Positions 17,279-25,797 of a stretch of 64,000 bases of DNA are shown one piece after another. The notes below the pieces were generated by a model, which was given only the letters and a program-made list of their open reading frames with translations, made no database searches and was not told the origin of the DNA. This DNA comes from Streptomyces antibioticus (GTDB taxonomy: Bacteria > Actinomycetota > Actinomycetes > Streptomycetales > Streptomycetaceae): positions 1,116,001 through 1,180,000 of the forward strand of contig NZ_KQ948422.1 in assembly GCF_001514065.1 (NCBI RefSeq). Direction: 5' to 3'. Both the position numbers and the translations under genes were made by a program. Numbering within the stretch: the first letter of the stretch is position 1; each line of letters opens with the position of its first letter.

Positions 17279-18325
17279 TCAGATGAAGCCGGTCGGCAGG
17301 TACTGGTCGACGTTGTCCTTGGTGACCACGGCCGAGTAGAGCGTCAGCGAGGACGGGATCTCGAACTCGGCGAGGCCGCCGACGCCCTTGCTCTGGCCGA
17401 GGGCACGGGCGAGGTCGATGGCGGAGGCGGCCATCGTGGGCGGGTACAGCACGGTCGCCTTGAGGACGCTGTTGCCGGCCTTGATGGCGTCCATCGCGGA
17501 CTTGGCGCCCGCGCCGCCGACCATCAGGAAGTCGTCGCGGCCGGCCTGGTCGATGGCGCGCAGTGCGCCGACGCCCTGGTCGTCGTCGTGGTTCCACAGG
17601 GCGTCGAAGTTCGACTGGGCCTGGAGGAGTTGGGCCATCTTGGCCTGCCCGGACTCCACCGTGAAGTCGGCGGCCTGACGGGCGACCTTCCTGATGTTCG
17701 GGTAGTTCTTCAGGGCGTCGTCGAAGCCCTTGGTGCGCTGCTGGGTCAGTTCGAGGTTGTCGAGGCCGGCGAGTTCGACGACCTTGGCGTTCTTCTTGCC
17801 CTTGAGCTGCTCGCCGATGTAGTGCCCGGCGTTGAGGCCCATGCCGTAGTTGTCGCCGCCGATCCAGCAGCGGTAGGCCTGCGGGGAGGCGAAGACACGG
17901 TCGAGGTTGATGACGGGGATGCCGGCCCGCATGGCCTGGAGACCGACCTGGGTGAGGGCCTTGCCGTCGGCCGGCAGGATCACCAGGACGTCGACCTTCT
18001 TGTTGATCAGCGTCTGGATCTGACCGATCTGGGCGGCGGTGTCGTTGGAGCCCTCGGTGATCTCCAGGGTGACGTCGGAGTACTTCTTCGCCCGGCTCTT
18101 GGCGTTGTCGTTGATGGCGTTGAGCCAGCCGTGGTCGGCCTGCGGGCCGGCGAAGCCGATGGTGACGGCCTTGCCGGGCTTGTCGTCGGCGACCGGGGCG
18201 TTGTCCGCGGCCGGTTCCTGGTCCTTGGTCTCGTTGCTGGTGCAGGCCGTCAGCAGCGCTCCTGCGGACACGGCTGCGGTGCCGAACAGCAGTGCTCTGC
18301 GGCTGGTGGCGGGGGTTCTTGCCAT
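17279..18325 (-). CDS. Sugar ABC transporter substrate-binding lipoprotein (RbsB type)
   Basis: 348 residues. The signal TSRRALLFG...GALLTAC places the lipid-modified cysteine at 28; the paired arginines suggest possible Tat export. The periplasmic-binding fold of the ribose type is clear: VTIGFAGPQADHGWLNAIND, LVILPADGKAL, GIPVINLDRVF, IGGDNYGMGLNAGHYI, ALWNHDDDQGVGALRAI. It captures an unknown sugar or polyol for the permease and ATPase upstream on the same strand. The linked dehydrogenase and inositol-synthase-like genes make inositol or a related cyclitol a reasonable guess, not a demonstrated one. Confidence 0.9.
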   Translation of the reverse strand: MARTPATSRRALLFGTAAVSAGALLTACTSNETKDQEPAADNAPVADDKPGKAVTIGFAGPQADHGWLNAINDNAKSRAKKYSDVTLEITEGSNDTAAQIGQIQTLINKKVDVLVILPADGKALTQVGLQAMRAGIPVINLDRVFASPQAYRCWIGGDNYGMGLNAGHYIGEQLKGKKNAKVVELAGLDNLELTQQRTKGFDDALKNYPNIRKVARQAADFTVESGQAKMAQLLQAQSNFDALWNHDDDQGVGALRAIDQAGRDDFLMVGGAGAKSAMDAIKAGNSVLKATVLYPPTMAASAIDLARALGQSKGVGGLAEFEIPSSLTLYSAVVTKDNVDQYLPTGFI

Positions 18326-18378
18326 GGTGGATCGACCCTTCGACTGGGCGGTGTGCGTCAGGACGGGGTGGCGGGGGG

Positions 18379-18411
18379 CCGGACGGCGGTGTCAGGGGCC
18401 GCCATCCGGCG
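18379..18411 (-). terminator. Intra-operon hairpin between permease and binding-protein genes
   Basis: GCCGGACGGCGG (18379-18390) pairs with CCGCCATCCGGC (18400-18411), one mismatch, 9-nt loop. It may act as a partial terminator or as an mRNA-stabilising hairpin that sets transporter subunit ratios. Confidence 0.5.
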
Positions 18412-18430
18412 GCGTACGGCACGGGCGGCG

Positions 18431-19459
18431 TCAGGTGTCCCCGTGCGGTGAGCGGCGCTGGACCAGGACGGCGGCGACGATGATCGCGCCCTTCGCGATC
18501 TGCTGGACAGCGGTCTCGAGGTTGTTGAGGGCGAAGATGTTGGTGATCGTGGTGAAGATCAGCACGCCGAGCACGGAGCCGGTGATCGTGCCGCGGCCGC
18601 CGCTGAGCAGCGTCCCGCCGATGATCGCCGCGGCGATGGCGTCCAACTCATAGAGGTTGCCGTTGGTGTTCTGGCCCGAACCGGCAAGGACGATCAGCAT
18701 GAAGGCGGCGATGCCGCAGCACAGTCCGGACAGCAGGTAGAGGTAGAGGCGCTGGCGGCGGACGTCGATGCCGGCCAGGCGTGCCGCCTCCGCGTTGCCG
18801 CCGACCGCGACGGTGCGCCGGCCGAAGGTGGTGCGGTTGAGCAGCAGCCAGCCGATGACGGTGACCGCGGCGAAGATCAGGACGAGGGGCGGGATGCCGA
18901 GGACGTAGGAGTCCCGGCCGCCGAGATCGAGCACCGACTGGACGGTCACGACCTGGGTGCTGCCGTCCGTGATCTGCAGGGCCAGGCCCCGGGCGGAGGC
19001 GAGCATGGCCAGCGTCGCGATGAACGGGACCATCCTGCCGTAGGCGATGAGCAGGCCGTTCACCAGTCCGCAGCCCACACCGACGACCACGGCGGTGAAG
19101 AGGATGCCCGCGAAGCCGAAGTCCTGTGTGGCCACGGTCGTCGCCCACACCGAGGCGAGCGCGACCATCGCGCCGACCGACAGGTCGATGCCGCCGCTGG
19201 TGATGACGAACGTCATGCCGACGGTGACAACACCGATCACGGACGCCTGGGTGAGCACGAGTTGCAGATTGCTGGTCGCCAGGAACTCGTCCGGCGCGGT
19301 GATCCCGCCGACCGCGACGAGGACGGCGAGGACTCCGAGCAGGGACAGCGTGCGCACGTCCCACCGCAGTCCGGTCAGGCGTGAACTCCCGTTCTCCTCC
19401 GCGGATTTCGCGGCGGACGTCGGCGCGTCCTTCGGCGCCGCGGTGGCCGGCTGCGTCAT
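18431..19459 (-). CDS. Sugar ABC transporter permease (RbsC/AraH type)
   Basis: 342 residues with about nine hydrophobic helices. GMTFVITSGGIDLSVGAMVAL is the conserved ribose-permease signature. GRRTVAVGGNAEAARLAGI is the ATPase-coupling (EAA-like) loop, and GGTLLSGGRGTITGSVLGVL lies near the C-terminus. The start at 19459 overlaps the ATPase stop as ATGA, indicating translational coupling. The C-terminal tail VQRRSPHGDT is short and charged. Confidence 0.92.
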   Translation of the reverse strand: MTQPATAAPKDAPTSAAKSAEENGSSRLTGLRWDVRTLSLLGVLAVLVAVGGITAPDEFLATSNLQLVLTQASVIGVVTVGMTFVITSGGIDLSVGAMVALASVWATTVATQDFGFAGILFTAVVVGVGCGLVNGLLIAYGRMVPFIATLAMLASARGLALQITDGSTQVVTVQSVLDLGGRDSYVLGIPPLVLIFAAVTVIGWLLLNRTTFGRRTVAVGGNAEAARLAGIDVRRQRLYLYLLSGLCCGIAAFMLIVLAGSGQNTNGNLYELDAIAAAIIGGTLLSGGRGTITGSVLGVLIFTTITNIFALNNLETAVQQIAKGAIIVAAVLVQRRSPHGDT

Positions 19460-20979
19460 GACGTCGGGCTCCCTTCCATCACAAGATCGAGTACGCGGTG
19501 CTCGTCGAGCTCCCGGGCGTCCGCCGTGTGGACGACGCTGCCTTCGCGGAGCACGAGCACCCGGTCGGCGAGGCCCAGCACCTCGGGCACCTCGCTGGAC
19601 ACGAGGAGTACGGCCAGGCCCTCGTCGGCCAGCCGGCGGATCACGGCGTAGAGCTCGGCCCGGGCGCCGATGTCGACGCCCCTGGTCGGCTCGTCGAGGA
19701 GCAGGACCTTGCAACCGCGCAGCAGCCAACGGGCGAGCACGGCCTTCTGCTGGTTGCCGCCGGACAGAGTCCTGATCGCGGTGTCGGGGTTGTCCGGCCG
19801 CAGGGACAGTTCCCGGACCGCCTGGTGGGTCGCGGCCCGTTCGCCGCGCCGGTCGATCCAGCCCGCGCAGGCGAACCGGGACAGGGTGGAGACCGAGACG
19901 TTGCTGCTGACGGACTCCTGCATCAGCAGGGCCTGCGCCTTGCGTTCCTCGGGCGCGAGGCCGATGCCGGCGCGCACGGCGGCGCGTACGCTCCCCGGTC
20001 GCAGAGGGCTGCCGTCGACGAGCACCCGGCCGGCGTCGGGTTTGCGGGCCCCGTAGATGGTCTCCAGGATCTCGGAGCGCCCCGAGCCGACGAGTCCGGC
20101 CAGGCCGACGATCTCCCCGGGCCGCAGCTCCAGGTCGACGGGCGCGAACTCCCTTCGCCGGGCCAGCCCTTCGACCTTCAGCACCGGCTCCCGCTGCGCG
20201 GCGAACCCGGCCGCGGGGCGTTCGGGGAAGACGTACTCCACGTTCCGCCCGGTCATCAGGGCCACGACCTCGTGGGTCGGGGTCGACTCGGCGGGCAGGC
20301 CACCCGCGACCGACCGGCCCTCCTTGAGGACGGTGACCCGGTCGCCGATGCGCCGGATCTCCTCCAGGCGGTGCGAGATGTAGATGACGGCGACGCCTTC
20401 GGCGGTCAGATCGGCCACGATCCGGAAGAGGTTGTCGACCTCTTCGGGGTCGAGCGCGGCCGACGGCTCGTCCATCACGATCAGCCGCACCTCGTGGGAG
20501 AGGGCGCGGGCCATGGAGACGATCTGCTGCTGGGCCGCCGACAACTCGCCGACGAGCCGGGCGGGTTCGATCTCCGCGTGCCCGAGGCGTTGCAGCAGCC
20601 GCGCGGTCGCGGTGCGGGCGGCGGCGCCGCGGACGACGAATCCGGCGGAGGTGGGTTCGTGTCCGAGGAAGACGTTCTCGGCGACGGACAGGCCCTCGAC
20701 CAGGTCGAGTTCCTGGTAGATGGTGGCGATGCCGAGGCGCATGGCGGCGATCGGTGACCCCAGGGTGACGGGCTCGCCCCGCCAGGTGATCTCACCGTCG
20801 TCGGGCTGGTGGGCGCCGGCGAGCACTTTGATCAGCGTGGACTTGCCGGCACCGTTCTGGCCGAGGAGGCAGTGGACTTCACCGGCCTCGACCTCGAGGT
20901 CCACACCGTCCAGGGCGCGGACACCCGGGAAGGACTTGGTGATGCCGGACATGGTGAGCAGGGGTGGTTGTGGTGCCAT
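19456..20979 (-). CDS. Sugar ABC transporter ATPase with two nucleotide-binding domains (RbsA type)
   Basis: 507 residues. Domain 1 has Walker A GQNGAGKST at 40-48, signature ELSAAQQQIVSMARAL and Walker B LIVMDEPSAAL. Domain 2 has a degenerate Walker A (GLVGSGRSE) but an intact LSGGNQQK signature and VLLLDEPTRGVDIGA, the usual RbsA asymmetry. I used the ATG at 20979 with GAGGGG upstream; an earlier in-frame ATG at 21033 has no family homology. It is first in the operon ATPase-permease-binding protein-dehydrogenase. The 265-bp gap upstream to the ROK gene probably holds the promoter and ROK operator. Confidence 0.92.
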   Translation of the reverse strand: MAPQPPLLTMSGITKSFPGVRALDGVDLEVEAGEVHCLLGQNGAGKSTLIKVLAGAHQPDDGEITWRGEPVTLGSPIAAMRLGIATIYQELDLVEGLSVAENVFLGHEPTSAGFVVRGAAARTATARLLQRLGHAEIEPARLVGELSAAQQQIVSMARALSHEVRLIVMDEPSAALDPEEVDNLFRIVADLTAEGVAVIYISHRLEEIRRIGDRVTVLKEGRSVAGGLPAESTPTHEVVALMTGRNVEYVFPERPAAGFAAQREPVLKVEGLARRREFAPVDLELRPGEIVGLAGLVGSGRSEILETIYGARKPDAGRVLVDGSPLRPGSVRAAVRAGIGLAPEERKAQALLMQESVSSNVSVSTLSRFACAGWIDRRGERAATHQAVRELSLRPDNPDTAIRTLSGGNQQKAVLARWLLRGCKVLLLDEPTRGVDIGARAELYAVIRRLADEGLAVLLVSSEVPEVLGLADRVLVLREGSVVHTADARELDEHRVLDLVMEGSPTS

Positions 20980-21244
20980 GAGGAATCCCCTCGGCGGATG
21001 CGGGCCGTGAGTGGGCAGGGCAGGGCTGGGCACGGAGGAGCTGAGCAGGGCGGGGCAGGCGTGCGAGAGAGCGAAGGGGCCGAGCGACTCGACGCGCGAT
21101 GGCCCTGGCTGGTGCCGTGCAGGGTGAGGCGGCTCTCAGGGTGTCTCGGGGTTGCCGAGGGGTCCTGGGGTGTGCGGTGTCACTGGCAGGGTTGTGGTGA
21201 CGCTTGATCGACGTGTTGCCACATGTTTGTTGCTACGGCGCCGG

Positions 21245-22426
21245 TCAGGCCGGCGAGAAGACGTGGTCGCTGATGAGGCGGGCCGCGCCGATGGCTCCGG
21301 CCACCGGCCCCAACTCCCCCAGCACGATCGGCAGGTTGCCCGTGGCCAACGGCAGGGACTGCCGGTACACCTGGGTCCGGACACTGGCCAGCAACGTGTG
21401 ACCCAGTCCGGTCACACCTCCGCCGATGACCACCAGCCCCGGATTGAAGAAACTGACGAGTCCGGCGACGACCTGACCCAGACGCTTGCCGCCCTCCCGG
21501 ATGAGTTCCAGAGCCACCGTGTCCCCCGCCGCGGCGGCGGCCGACACATCCGCGGCGGTCAGGCTTCCCGCTGTCTCCAGCCGGGTGGCGAGATACGCCG
21601 ACCGGCCCTCACGGGCGGCCTGTTCCGCGTCCTCGGCCAGCGCGGCGCCGCTGAAGTGGGCTTCCAGGCAGCCCCGGTTGCCGCAGGCGCAGGGCCGTCC
21701 GTCGGGCACCGCCTGGATGTGCCCGATGTCGCCGGCGCTGCCGGTGACACCCCGGTGGACGCCCCCGCCGACCACGATGCCGCAGCCGATACCGGTACCG
21801 ATCTTCACGCAGAGGAAGTCGCCCACGGAACGGGCGACACCCGCGTGCTGCTCCCCCATCGCCATCAGGTTCACGTCGTTGTCGACCATCACCGGACAGC
21901 CCAGTTCCTGACTGAGCGCCTCCCGCACCGGGAAGCCGTCCCAGCCCGGCATGATCGGCGGCGCGACCGGCACGCCCTCGGGAAAACGGACCGGCCCCGG
22001 CACACCGATACCGGCACCGTCGAAACCCTCCGCCAGCCCCGCCGCCTTCAACTTCGCGGCCATGGACAGGACTTGCTCGAAGACCGCGACCGGACCTTCA
22101 CGGACGTCCATGGGCTGGTTGAGATGGCCCAGGACCTCCAGCTCCGCGTTGGTGACGGCGACGTCGACCGAGGTCGCGCCGATGTCGACGCCGAGGAAGC
22201 GCAGCCCCGGGTTGAGCCGGATGTTGTGCGACCGACGGCCGCCGCGGGACGGGGCCAGCCCGTCCGCGACCACCAGCCCGGTCTCCAGCAGCCGGTCGAC
22301 TTCCACGGCCAGTTTGGACCGCGACAGGTCGACCAGGTCGCCCAGCTGGGCACGGGAGTTGGACCCGTTGTCACGCAGGAGGCGAAGCAGCCGCGCCTGA
22401 TGTGCGTTCTCAGGCCGAGCAGTCAT
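21245..22426 (-). CDS. ROK family transcriptional regulator
   Basis: About 393 residues. The N-terminal winged helix covers residues about 5-65 (RLLRLLRDNGSNSRAQLGDL, SRSKLAVEVDRLLETG). A sugar-kinase-like ROK domain follows: FLGVDIGATSVDVAV, VMVDNDVNLMAMGE and the zinc motif CACGNRGCLEAH. It probably represses the downstream ABC operon and responds to the imported sugar or its phosphate. GGAGGG sits upstream of both a GTG (22435) and the ATG chosen here; the spacing suits GTG better, so a 3-residue longer product is possible. Confidence 0.88.
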   Translation of the reverse strand: MTARPENAHQARLLRLLRDNGSNSRAQLGDLVDLSRSKLAVEVDRLLETGLVVADGLAPSRGGRRSHNIRLNPGLRFLGVDIGATSVDVAVTNAELEVLGHLNQPMDVREGPVAVFEQVLSMAAKLKAAGLAEGFDGAGIGVPGPVRFPEGVPVAPPIMPGWDGFPVREALSQELGCPVMVDNDVNLMAMGEQHAGVARSVGDFLCVKIGTGIGCGIVVGGGVHRGVTGSAGDIGHIQAVPDGRPCACGNRGCLEAHFSGAALAEDAEQAAREGRSAYLATRLETAGSLTAADVSAAAAAGDTVALELIREGGKRLGQVVAGLVSFFNPGLVVIGGGVTGLGHTLLASVRTQVYRQSLPLATGNLPIVLGELGPVAGAIGAARLISDHVFSPA

Positions 22427-22621
22427 CCGTCGCACGGTCCCTCCTCCCCTCACCCACGGCCGGGAACCAGGCGCCGTCTCCACCGACCGCGCCACCAGGC
22501 TGTCGGAGAGGAACGTAACAACCATTTTCCAGACTGGGAAGTACTTGAGCATGAGATGCGGCGATCTTTTTCCACACTCAGGACAAAGTCGGGGTGGTGG
22601 GACGTGGCCAGGGGTACGCGA

Positions 22622-22658
22622 AGGGCCGCCGCCCCCTGTGGAAGGGGACGGCGGCCCT
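22622..22658 (-). terminator. Strong hairpin downstream of DUF1707 gene
   Basis: AGGGCCGCCG (22622-22631) followed by CCCCCT pairs with AGGGGA and CGGCGGCCCT ending at 22658, a stem of about 15 bp. It lies 38 nt beyond the stop of the minus-strand gene. Confidence 0.75.
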
Positions 22659-22695
22659 GATGTCCGGTGTCATCGAATTGGCAGCGCTGAGGGAG

Positions 22696-23367
22696 TCAGT
22701 CCTCCGTCGGCCGGGATGAGGGCCTCCGCAGCAGCCACTGCCCGAACCCCCGACGCGCGGGCCGCACCACCACGCTGCCGTAGGCCTTCTGGCCGACCAG
22801 TTCCACGCGCAGCCTGACCGGTGTACCGTCCGGCGGCGTCCGCGTGGAGCGGTGTTTGAGCGGGCAGTGGATCCGGGTCAGTCCGTCGGCATCGATCTCG
22901 ACGCCCGGCCCCGTGACCAGTGTCAGGGTCTTGCCCGTCATGGCGACGTCGATCTGCAGGGTGCCCTGCGTGATCACGGCCTCGGTGAAGTCGAGCGTGA
23001 CGTCGCACCAGCTCACCGCGAGCTCCAGCCGCCGCGGCAGCACCCAACGCCCTGTCCGCTTGACCGCCCCGCTGAACACGTGGTCGATCCGGACGACGTC
23101 CTTGGGCACCACGCCCCCGGCCGCGGCACCGCCCGCCGGTGTCGACGCCACGGGCAGATCCGCGGTGAGCCCGGCCAGTTCGTCCAGCGTCCGCGCCGAC
23201 AGGGCGGCTTCCAGCCGCTCGTCCAACTCGTCCGCCGTCAGCAGGCCGTCCCCCGCGGCGATCCGCAGTACGTCCACCACGCGGTCCCGGTCGGCATGAG
23301 AGGCACGCAGCCCGGGCGACGAACCGGGGCCGGAGTGTTCTCCGGTGGGCGACATCTCTCCCGACAT
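22696..23367 (-). CDS. DUF1707 domain protein
   Basis: About 223 residues. The DUF1707 segment is at about 20-72: LRASHADRDRVVDVLRIAAG, then LTADELDERLEAALSARTLD and ELAGLTADLP. This N-terminal domain is abundant in actinobacteria and usually precedes variable tails. The tail here is beta-rich (VVRIDHVFSGAVKRTGRWV, LELAVSWCDVTLDF) and resembles a DUF2154-like cell-wall-active repeat. No membrane segment is present. Function is unknown. The ATG at 23367 is chosen by homology; an in-frame upstream start near 23442 cannot be excluded. Confidence 0.75.
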   Translation of the reverse strand: MSGEMSPTGEHSGPGSSPGLRASHADRDRVVDVLRIAAGDGLLTADELDERLEAALSARTLDELAGLTADLPVASTPAGGAAAGGVVPKDVVRIDHVFSGAVKRTGRWVLPRRLELAVSWCDVTLDFTEAVITQGTLQIDVAMTGKTLTLVTGPGVEIDADGLTRIHCPLKHRSTRTPPDGTPVRLRVELVGQKAYGSVVVRPARRGFGQWLLRRPSSRPTED

Positions 23368-23763
23368 GCTTCCGTCCTGCTCCTGTCCGACGTCTCCGCG
23401 CGGCGCGGGCAGCGACGGTGCACGGCATACGGCATCCATCATGCCGGGGCCCGCGCGCCACGACAACGACTCAGGGTAGGGCCAAGGGATCGCTGAAGGG
23501 CGATGAAGGGCGATGCCTTTCTTCAGGAGCCGCGTCACGGCTCGTAGACTCACGCTGTGGCATTCATGAGCACCCCGCACTGCTGCTTCCTGTGATCGGA
23601 AGGCGTTGAGGGCGAGGCCGGACGGCGTCGCCCTCCTCGGTGTGCCTGCCGCGTGAACTACGTTCCCGGTGCTGCCCGTTCCTCCCGGAGGGCAGTGACG
23701 CTGACGCTCTGAGCGCGCGTTCAGGCACGGTCTCTTTCCCTTCGGCCCTGCCAGGAGCGCCTC
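23368..23763 (+). promoter_or_regulatory. Structured leader of the RlmA-like gene with a possible leaderless leader peptide
   Basis: No large gene lies in this 396-base gap. A -10-like TAGACT at 23545-23550 is 6 nt before GTG 23557. That GTG opens a 12-codon ORF to TGA 23595 (MAFMSTPHCCFL). Downstream are GAGGGCGA/TCGCCCTC (23608-23615 with 23628-23635), CTGCCC/GGGCAG (23672-23677 with 23690-23695) and a possible long-range GTGCCTG/CAGGCAC pairing. A short ORF followed by alternative hairpins ahead of a putative macrolide-resistance methyltransferase fits an attenuation leader. Confidence 0.45.
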
Positions 23764-24618
23764 GTGCCCGTGTTGCTTCCCCCTGCCCTCGAACGATCCC
23801 TCGACCTGTTGCGCTGCCCGACCTGCCGCGGGCGCCGACTCCGCCCCGACCGCGGGGCGTTGCGCTGCCCGGTCGGCCACACCTTCGACATCGCCCGCCA
23901 CGGTTACGCGGGCCTGCTGACCGGCACGCGTGCCACCAGCGGCGACGACGCGGCCATGGTCCAGGCCCGGGACCGCTTCCTGGCGACCGGCGCCTACGCA
24001 CCCATCCGCCAGGCCGTGGCCCGCCTGGCGGCCGACGCCGCGCCGGAGCGGGGCACGGTCCTCGATGTCGGATGCGGGACGGGCTACTACCTGGCCGGCG
24101 TACTCGACCATCTGCCCACCGCCCGCGGACTGGGGCTGGACACATCGGTGCGCGCGCTGCGCTCGGCGGCCCGGGCCCACGACCGAGCCGCCGCGGCGGC
24201 CTGGGACGTCTTCCGCCCCTTCCCGCTCGCCGACGGAGTCGCCGACGTCGTCCTGAACGTGTTCGCCCCGCGCAATCCGGCCGAGTTCCACCGCGTACTG
24301 CGCCCGACCGGCCGACTGGTCGTGGTCCGTCCCACCGGTCGGCATCTGGCCGAGCTGCGCCACCGGTTGGCGGGGATGGTCTCGGTCGACCGGTCCAAGG
24401 AACAGCGCCTGCACCGGGCGCTGGCCCCTTGCTTCGAGGCCGTCGACACCGCCCAGGTGGAGTACTCCATCCCCCTGCCCCGGAGGGAAGCCCGGGACCT
24501 GGTGGCGATGACGCCGAGCGCGCGGCACGTGAGCGATACGGATCTCGACGACATCGGCCGCCTGCCCGACCGGCTCACCGTCTCGGTGCTGGCCACCGCC
24601 TACCGACCGCAGCGATGA
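23764..24618 (+). CDS. 23S rRNA guanine-N1 methyltransferase, RlmA/TlrB family
   Basis: 284 residues. An N-terminal zinc ribbon has LRCPTC and LRCPVGHTFD. The SAM-binding motif VLDVGCGTGYYLAGVLD is near residue 100, and NVFAPRNPAEFHRVL is the family catalytic-loop region. RlmA(I) methylates G745; RlmA(II)/TlrB methylates G748 and gives tylosin-type macrolide resistance. Zinc ligands and both substrate loops are intact. The sequence alone does not settle G745 versus G748, though Streptomyces enzymes are usually of the G748 type. The GTG at 23764 has AGGAG about 7 nt upstream. Expression may be controlled by the leader described above. Confidence 0.85.
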   Translation: MPVLLPPALERSLDLLRCPTCRGRRLRPDRGALRCPVGHTFDIARHGYAGLLTGTRATSGDDAAMVQARDRFLATGAYAPIRQAVARLAADAAPERGTVLDVGCGTGYYLAGVLDHLPTARGLGLDTSVRALRSAARAHDRAAAAAWDVFRPFPLADGVADVVLNVFAPRNPAEFHRVLRPTGRLVVVRPTGRHLAELRHRLAGMVSVDRSKEQRLHRALAPCFEAVDTAQVEYSIPLPRREARDLVAMTPSARHVSDTDLDDIGRLPDRLTVSVLATAYRPQR

Positions 24619-24782
24619 CGAGACCCTCGACAGGTGGCCGCGCTCGGCGGCTCGTCAGCCTCACCCAGCCGATCCCGACCCCATGACACCGTTCAGCTAC
24701 GCCCGTACCCCCGGCTAGGCTGACGGCCGCGAAAGACACACCGAGCTCGGTCCGGTCGGACGAGGCGAAAGGCAGGACGCTG

Positions 24783-25169
24783 ATGACCTCCGGTCCCGGA
24801 CTGGGCTACCACCCCGCCATGCTCGCGCTGCGGCTCGTGCTGGAGGTCACCGCGTTGGTGTGCTTCGGATACTGGGCCTGGCGCGTCTCCCCGCAGGGGC
24901 TGCGGTACGTCACGGTGGTGGCCGTGCCGGTCCTGGTCGCCGCGGCCTGGGGGGTCTTCGCGACGCCAGGCGACGAGTCCCGGTCCGGAAACACGGTCGT
25001 GGCGACCCCCGGCCCCCTGCGGCTGCTGCTCGAACTCGCCGTCTTCTTCGGCGGCGCGGCGGCCCTCTATACGGCGGGGGCCCACACCGCCGCCCTGGTG
25101 CTCACGATCGTCCTGGTGACCTACCACGCCGCCTCGCTCGACCGGATCGCGTGGCTGTTCCGGCACTGA
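24783..25169 (+). CDS. YrdB family (DUF2568) small membrane protein
   Basis: 128 residues with about four hydrophobic helices (LALRLVLEVTALVCFGYWAW, YVTVVAVPVLVAAAWGVFATP, LLLELAVFFGGAAALYTAG, AALVLTIVLVTYHAA). The N-terminal LRLVLEVTAL and internal AAWGVFATPGDE fit the YrdB/DUF2568 family, whose role is unknown. A TAGGCT at 24715-24720 could be its -10 element. Confidence 0.8.
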   Translation: MTSGPGLGYHPAMLALRLVLEVTALVCFGYWAWRVSPQGLRYVTVVAVPVLVAAAWGVFATPGDESRSGNTVVATPGPLRLLLELAVFFGGAAALYTAGAHTAALVLTIVLVTYHAASLDRIAWLFRH

Positions 25170-25273
25170 CGCACCACGAACTCCAGCGTGACCACAGCCC
25201 GTTGAGGGCGCTTTCAGGCCGACGGTCCGATGTCACCGCCCCTGTCCCGCGCCCATTCGGCAGGAGCGCAAAA

Positions 25274-25311
25274 GTGCGCCGCCCCGCAGACTGAACTGCG
25301 CGGCGGCGCAC
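25274..25311 (-). terminator. Terminator of cspA
   Basis: GTGCGCCGCC (25274-25283) and GGCGGCGCAC (25302-25311) form a 10-bp perfect stem 41 nt past the cspA stop. AAAA flanks the 5' side, which reads as a U-run on the minus strand. Confidence 0.8.
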
Positions 25312-25351
25312 CCGATCACGCTCGCGATCCCGTTGCCCGACCGGGCCGGGG

Positions 25352-25555
25352 TCAGGCGGGGGTGATGTTCTCCGCCTGCGGGCCCTTCTGGCCCTGGGTG
25401 ATGTCGAAGGTGACCGCCTGGCCCTCCTGCAGCTCACGGAAGCCGGAGGCGTTGATGTTGGAGTAGTGCGCGAAGACGTCCGGACCGCCGCCGTCCTGGG
25501 CGATGAAGCCGAACCCCTTCTCCGAGTTGAACCACTTCACGGTTCCGCTGGCCAT
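25352..25555 (-). CDS. cspA: Cold-shock protein, CspA family
   Basis: 67 residues, full family length. RNP1 is KGFGFIAQ and RNP2-like is [19 protein letters not shown] opens the OB fold. It binds single-stranded RNA/DNA as an RNA chaperone. The ATG at 25555 has GGAAAGG 7 nt upstream. The 242-base region 25556-25797 holds no other gene and probably provides a long 5' leader, common for cold-shock genes. Streptomyces carry several paralogues, so a cold-specific role is not implied. Confidence 0.95.
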   Translation of the reverse strand: MASGTVKWFNSEKGFGFIAQDGGGPDVFAHYSNINASGFRELQEGQAVTFDITQGQKGPQAENITPA

Positions 25556-25797
25556 GTTGATGCCTTTCCGTAGACGTACAGGAACCGCGCCGCGCGGCCC
25601 TGGAGGTGATCGTCCTGGTCCAGCACTGCACAGCAAAACGCCCACGCCAAAGCGCGGGCAGGTACTGCGAACCACGACAGCCGGGACTGACGCTACACGG
25701 CGGAACGGATCATCACCAGAGAGCAACAACTATGAAACCCCGCCAATGGCCTACGCCGGCATCACGGCGGGCTCGTACGGCAGTTGCCGCTCCGGCC

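Noticed and set aside
22696-24528. A 610-residue minus-strand frame covering the DUF1707 gene and much of the RlmA gene
   Set aside because: Only the last 223 residues show family homology; the rest is the antisense of the methyltransferase.
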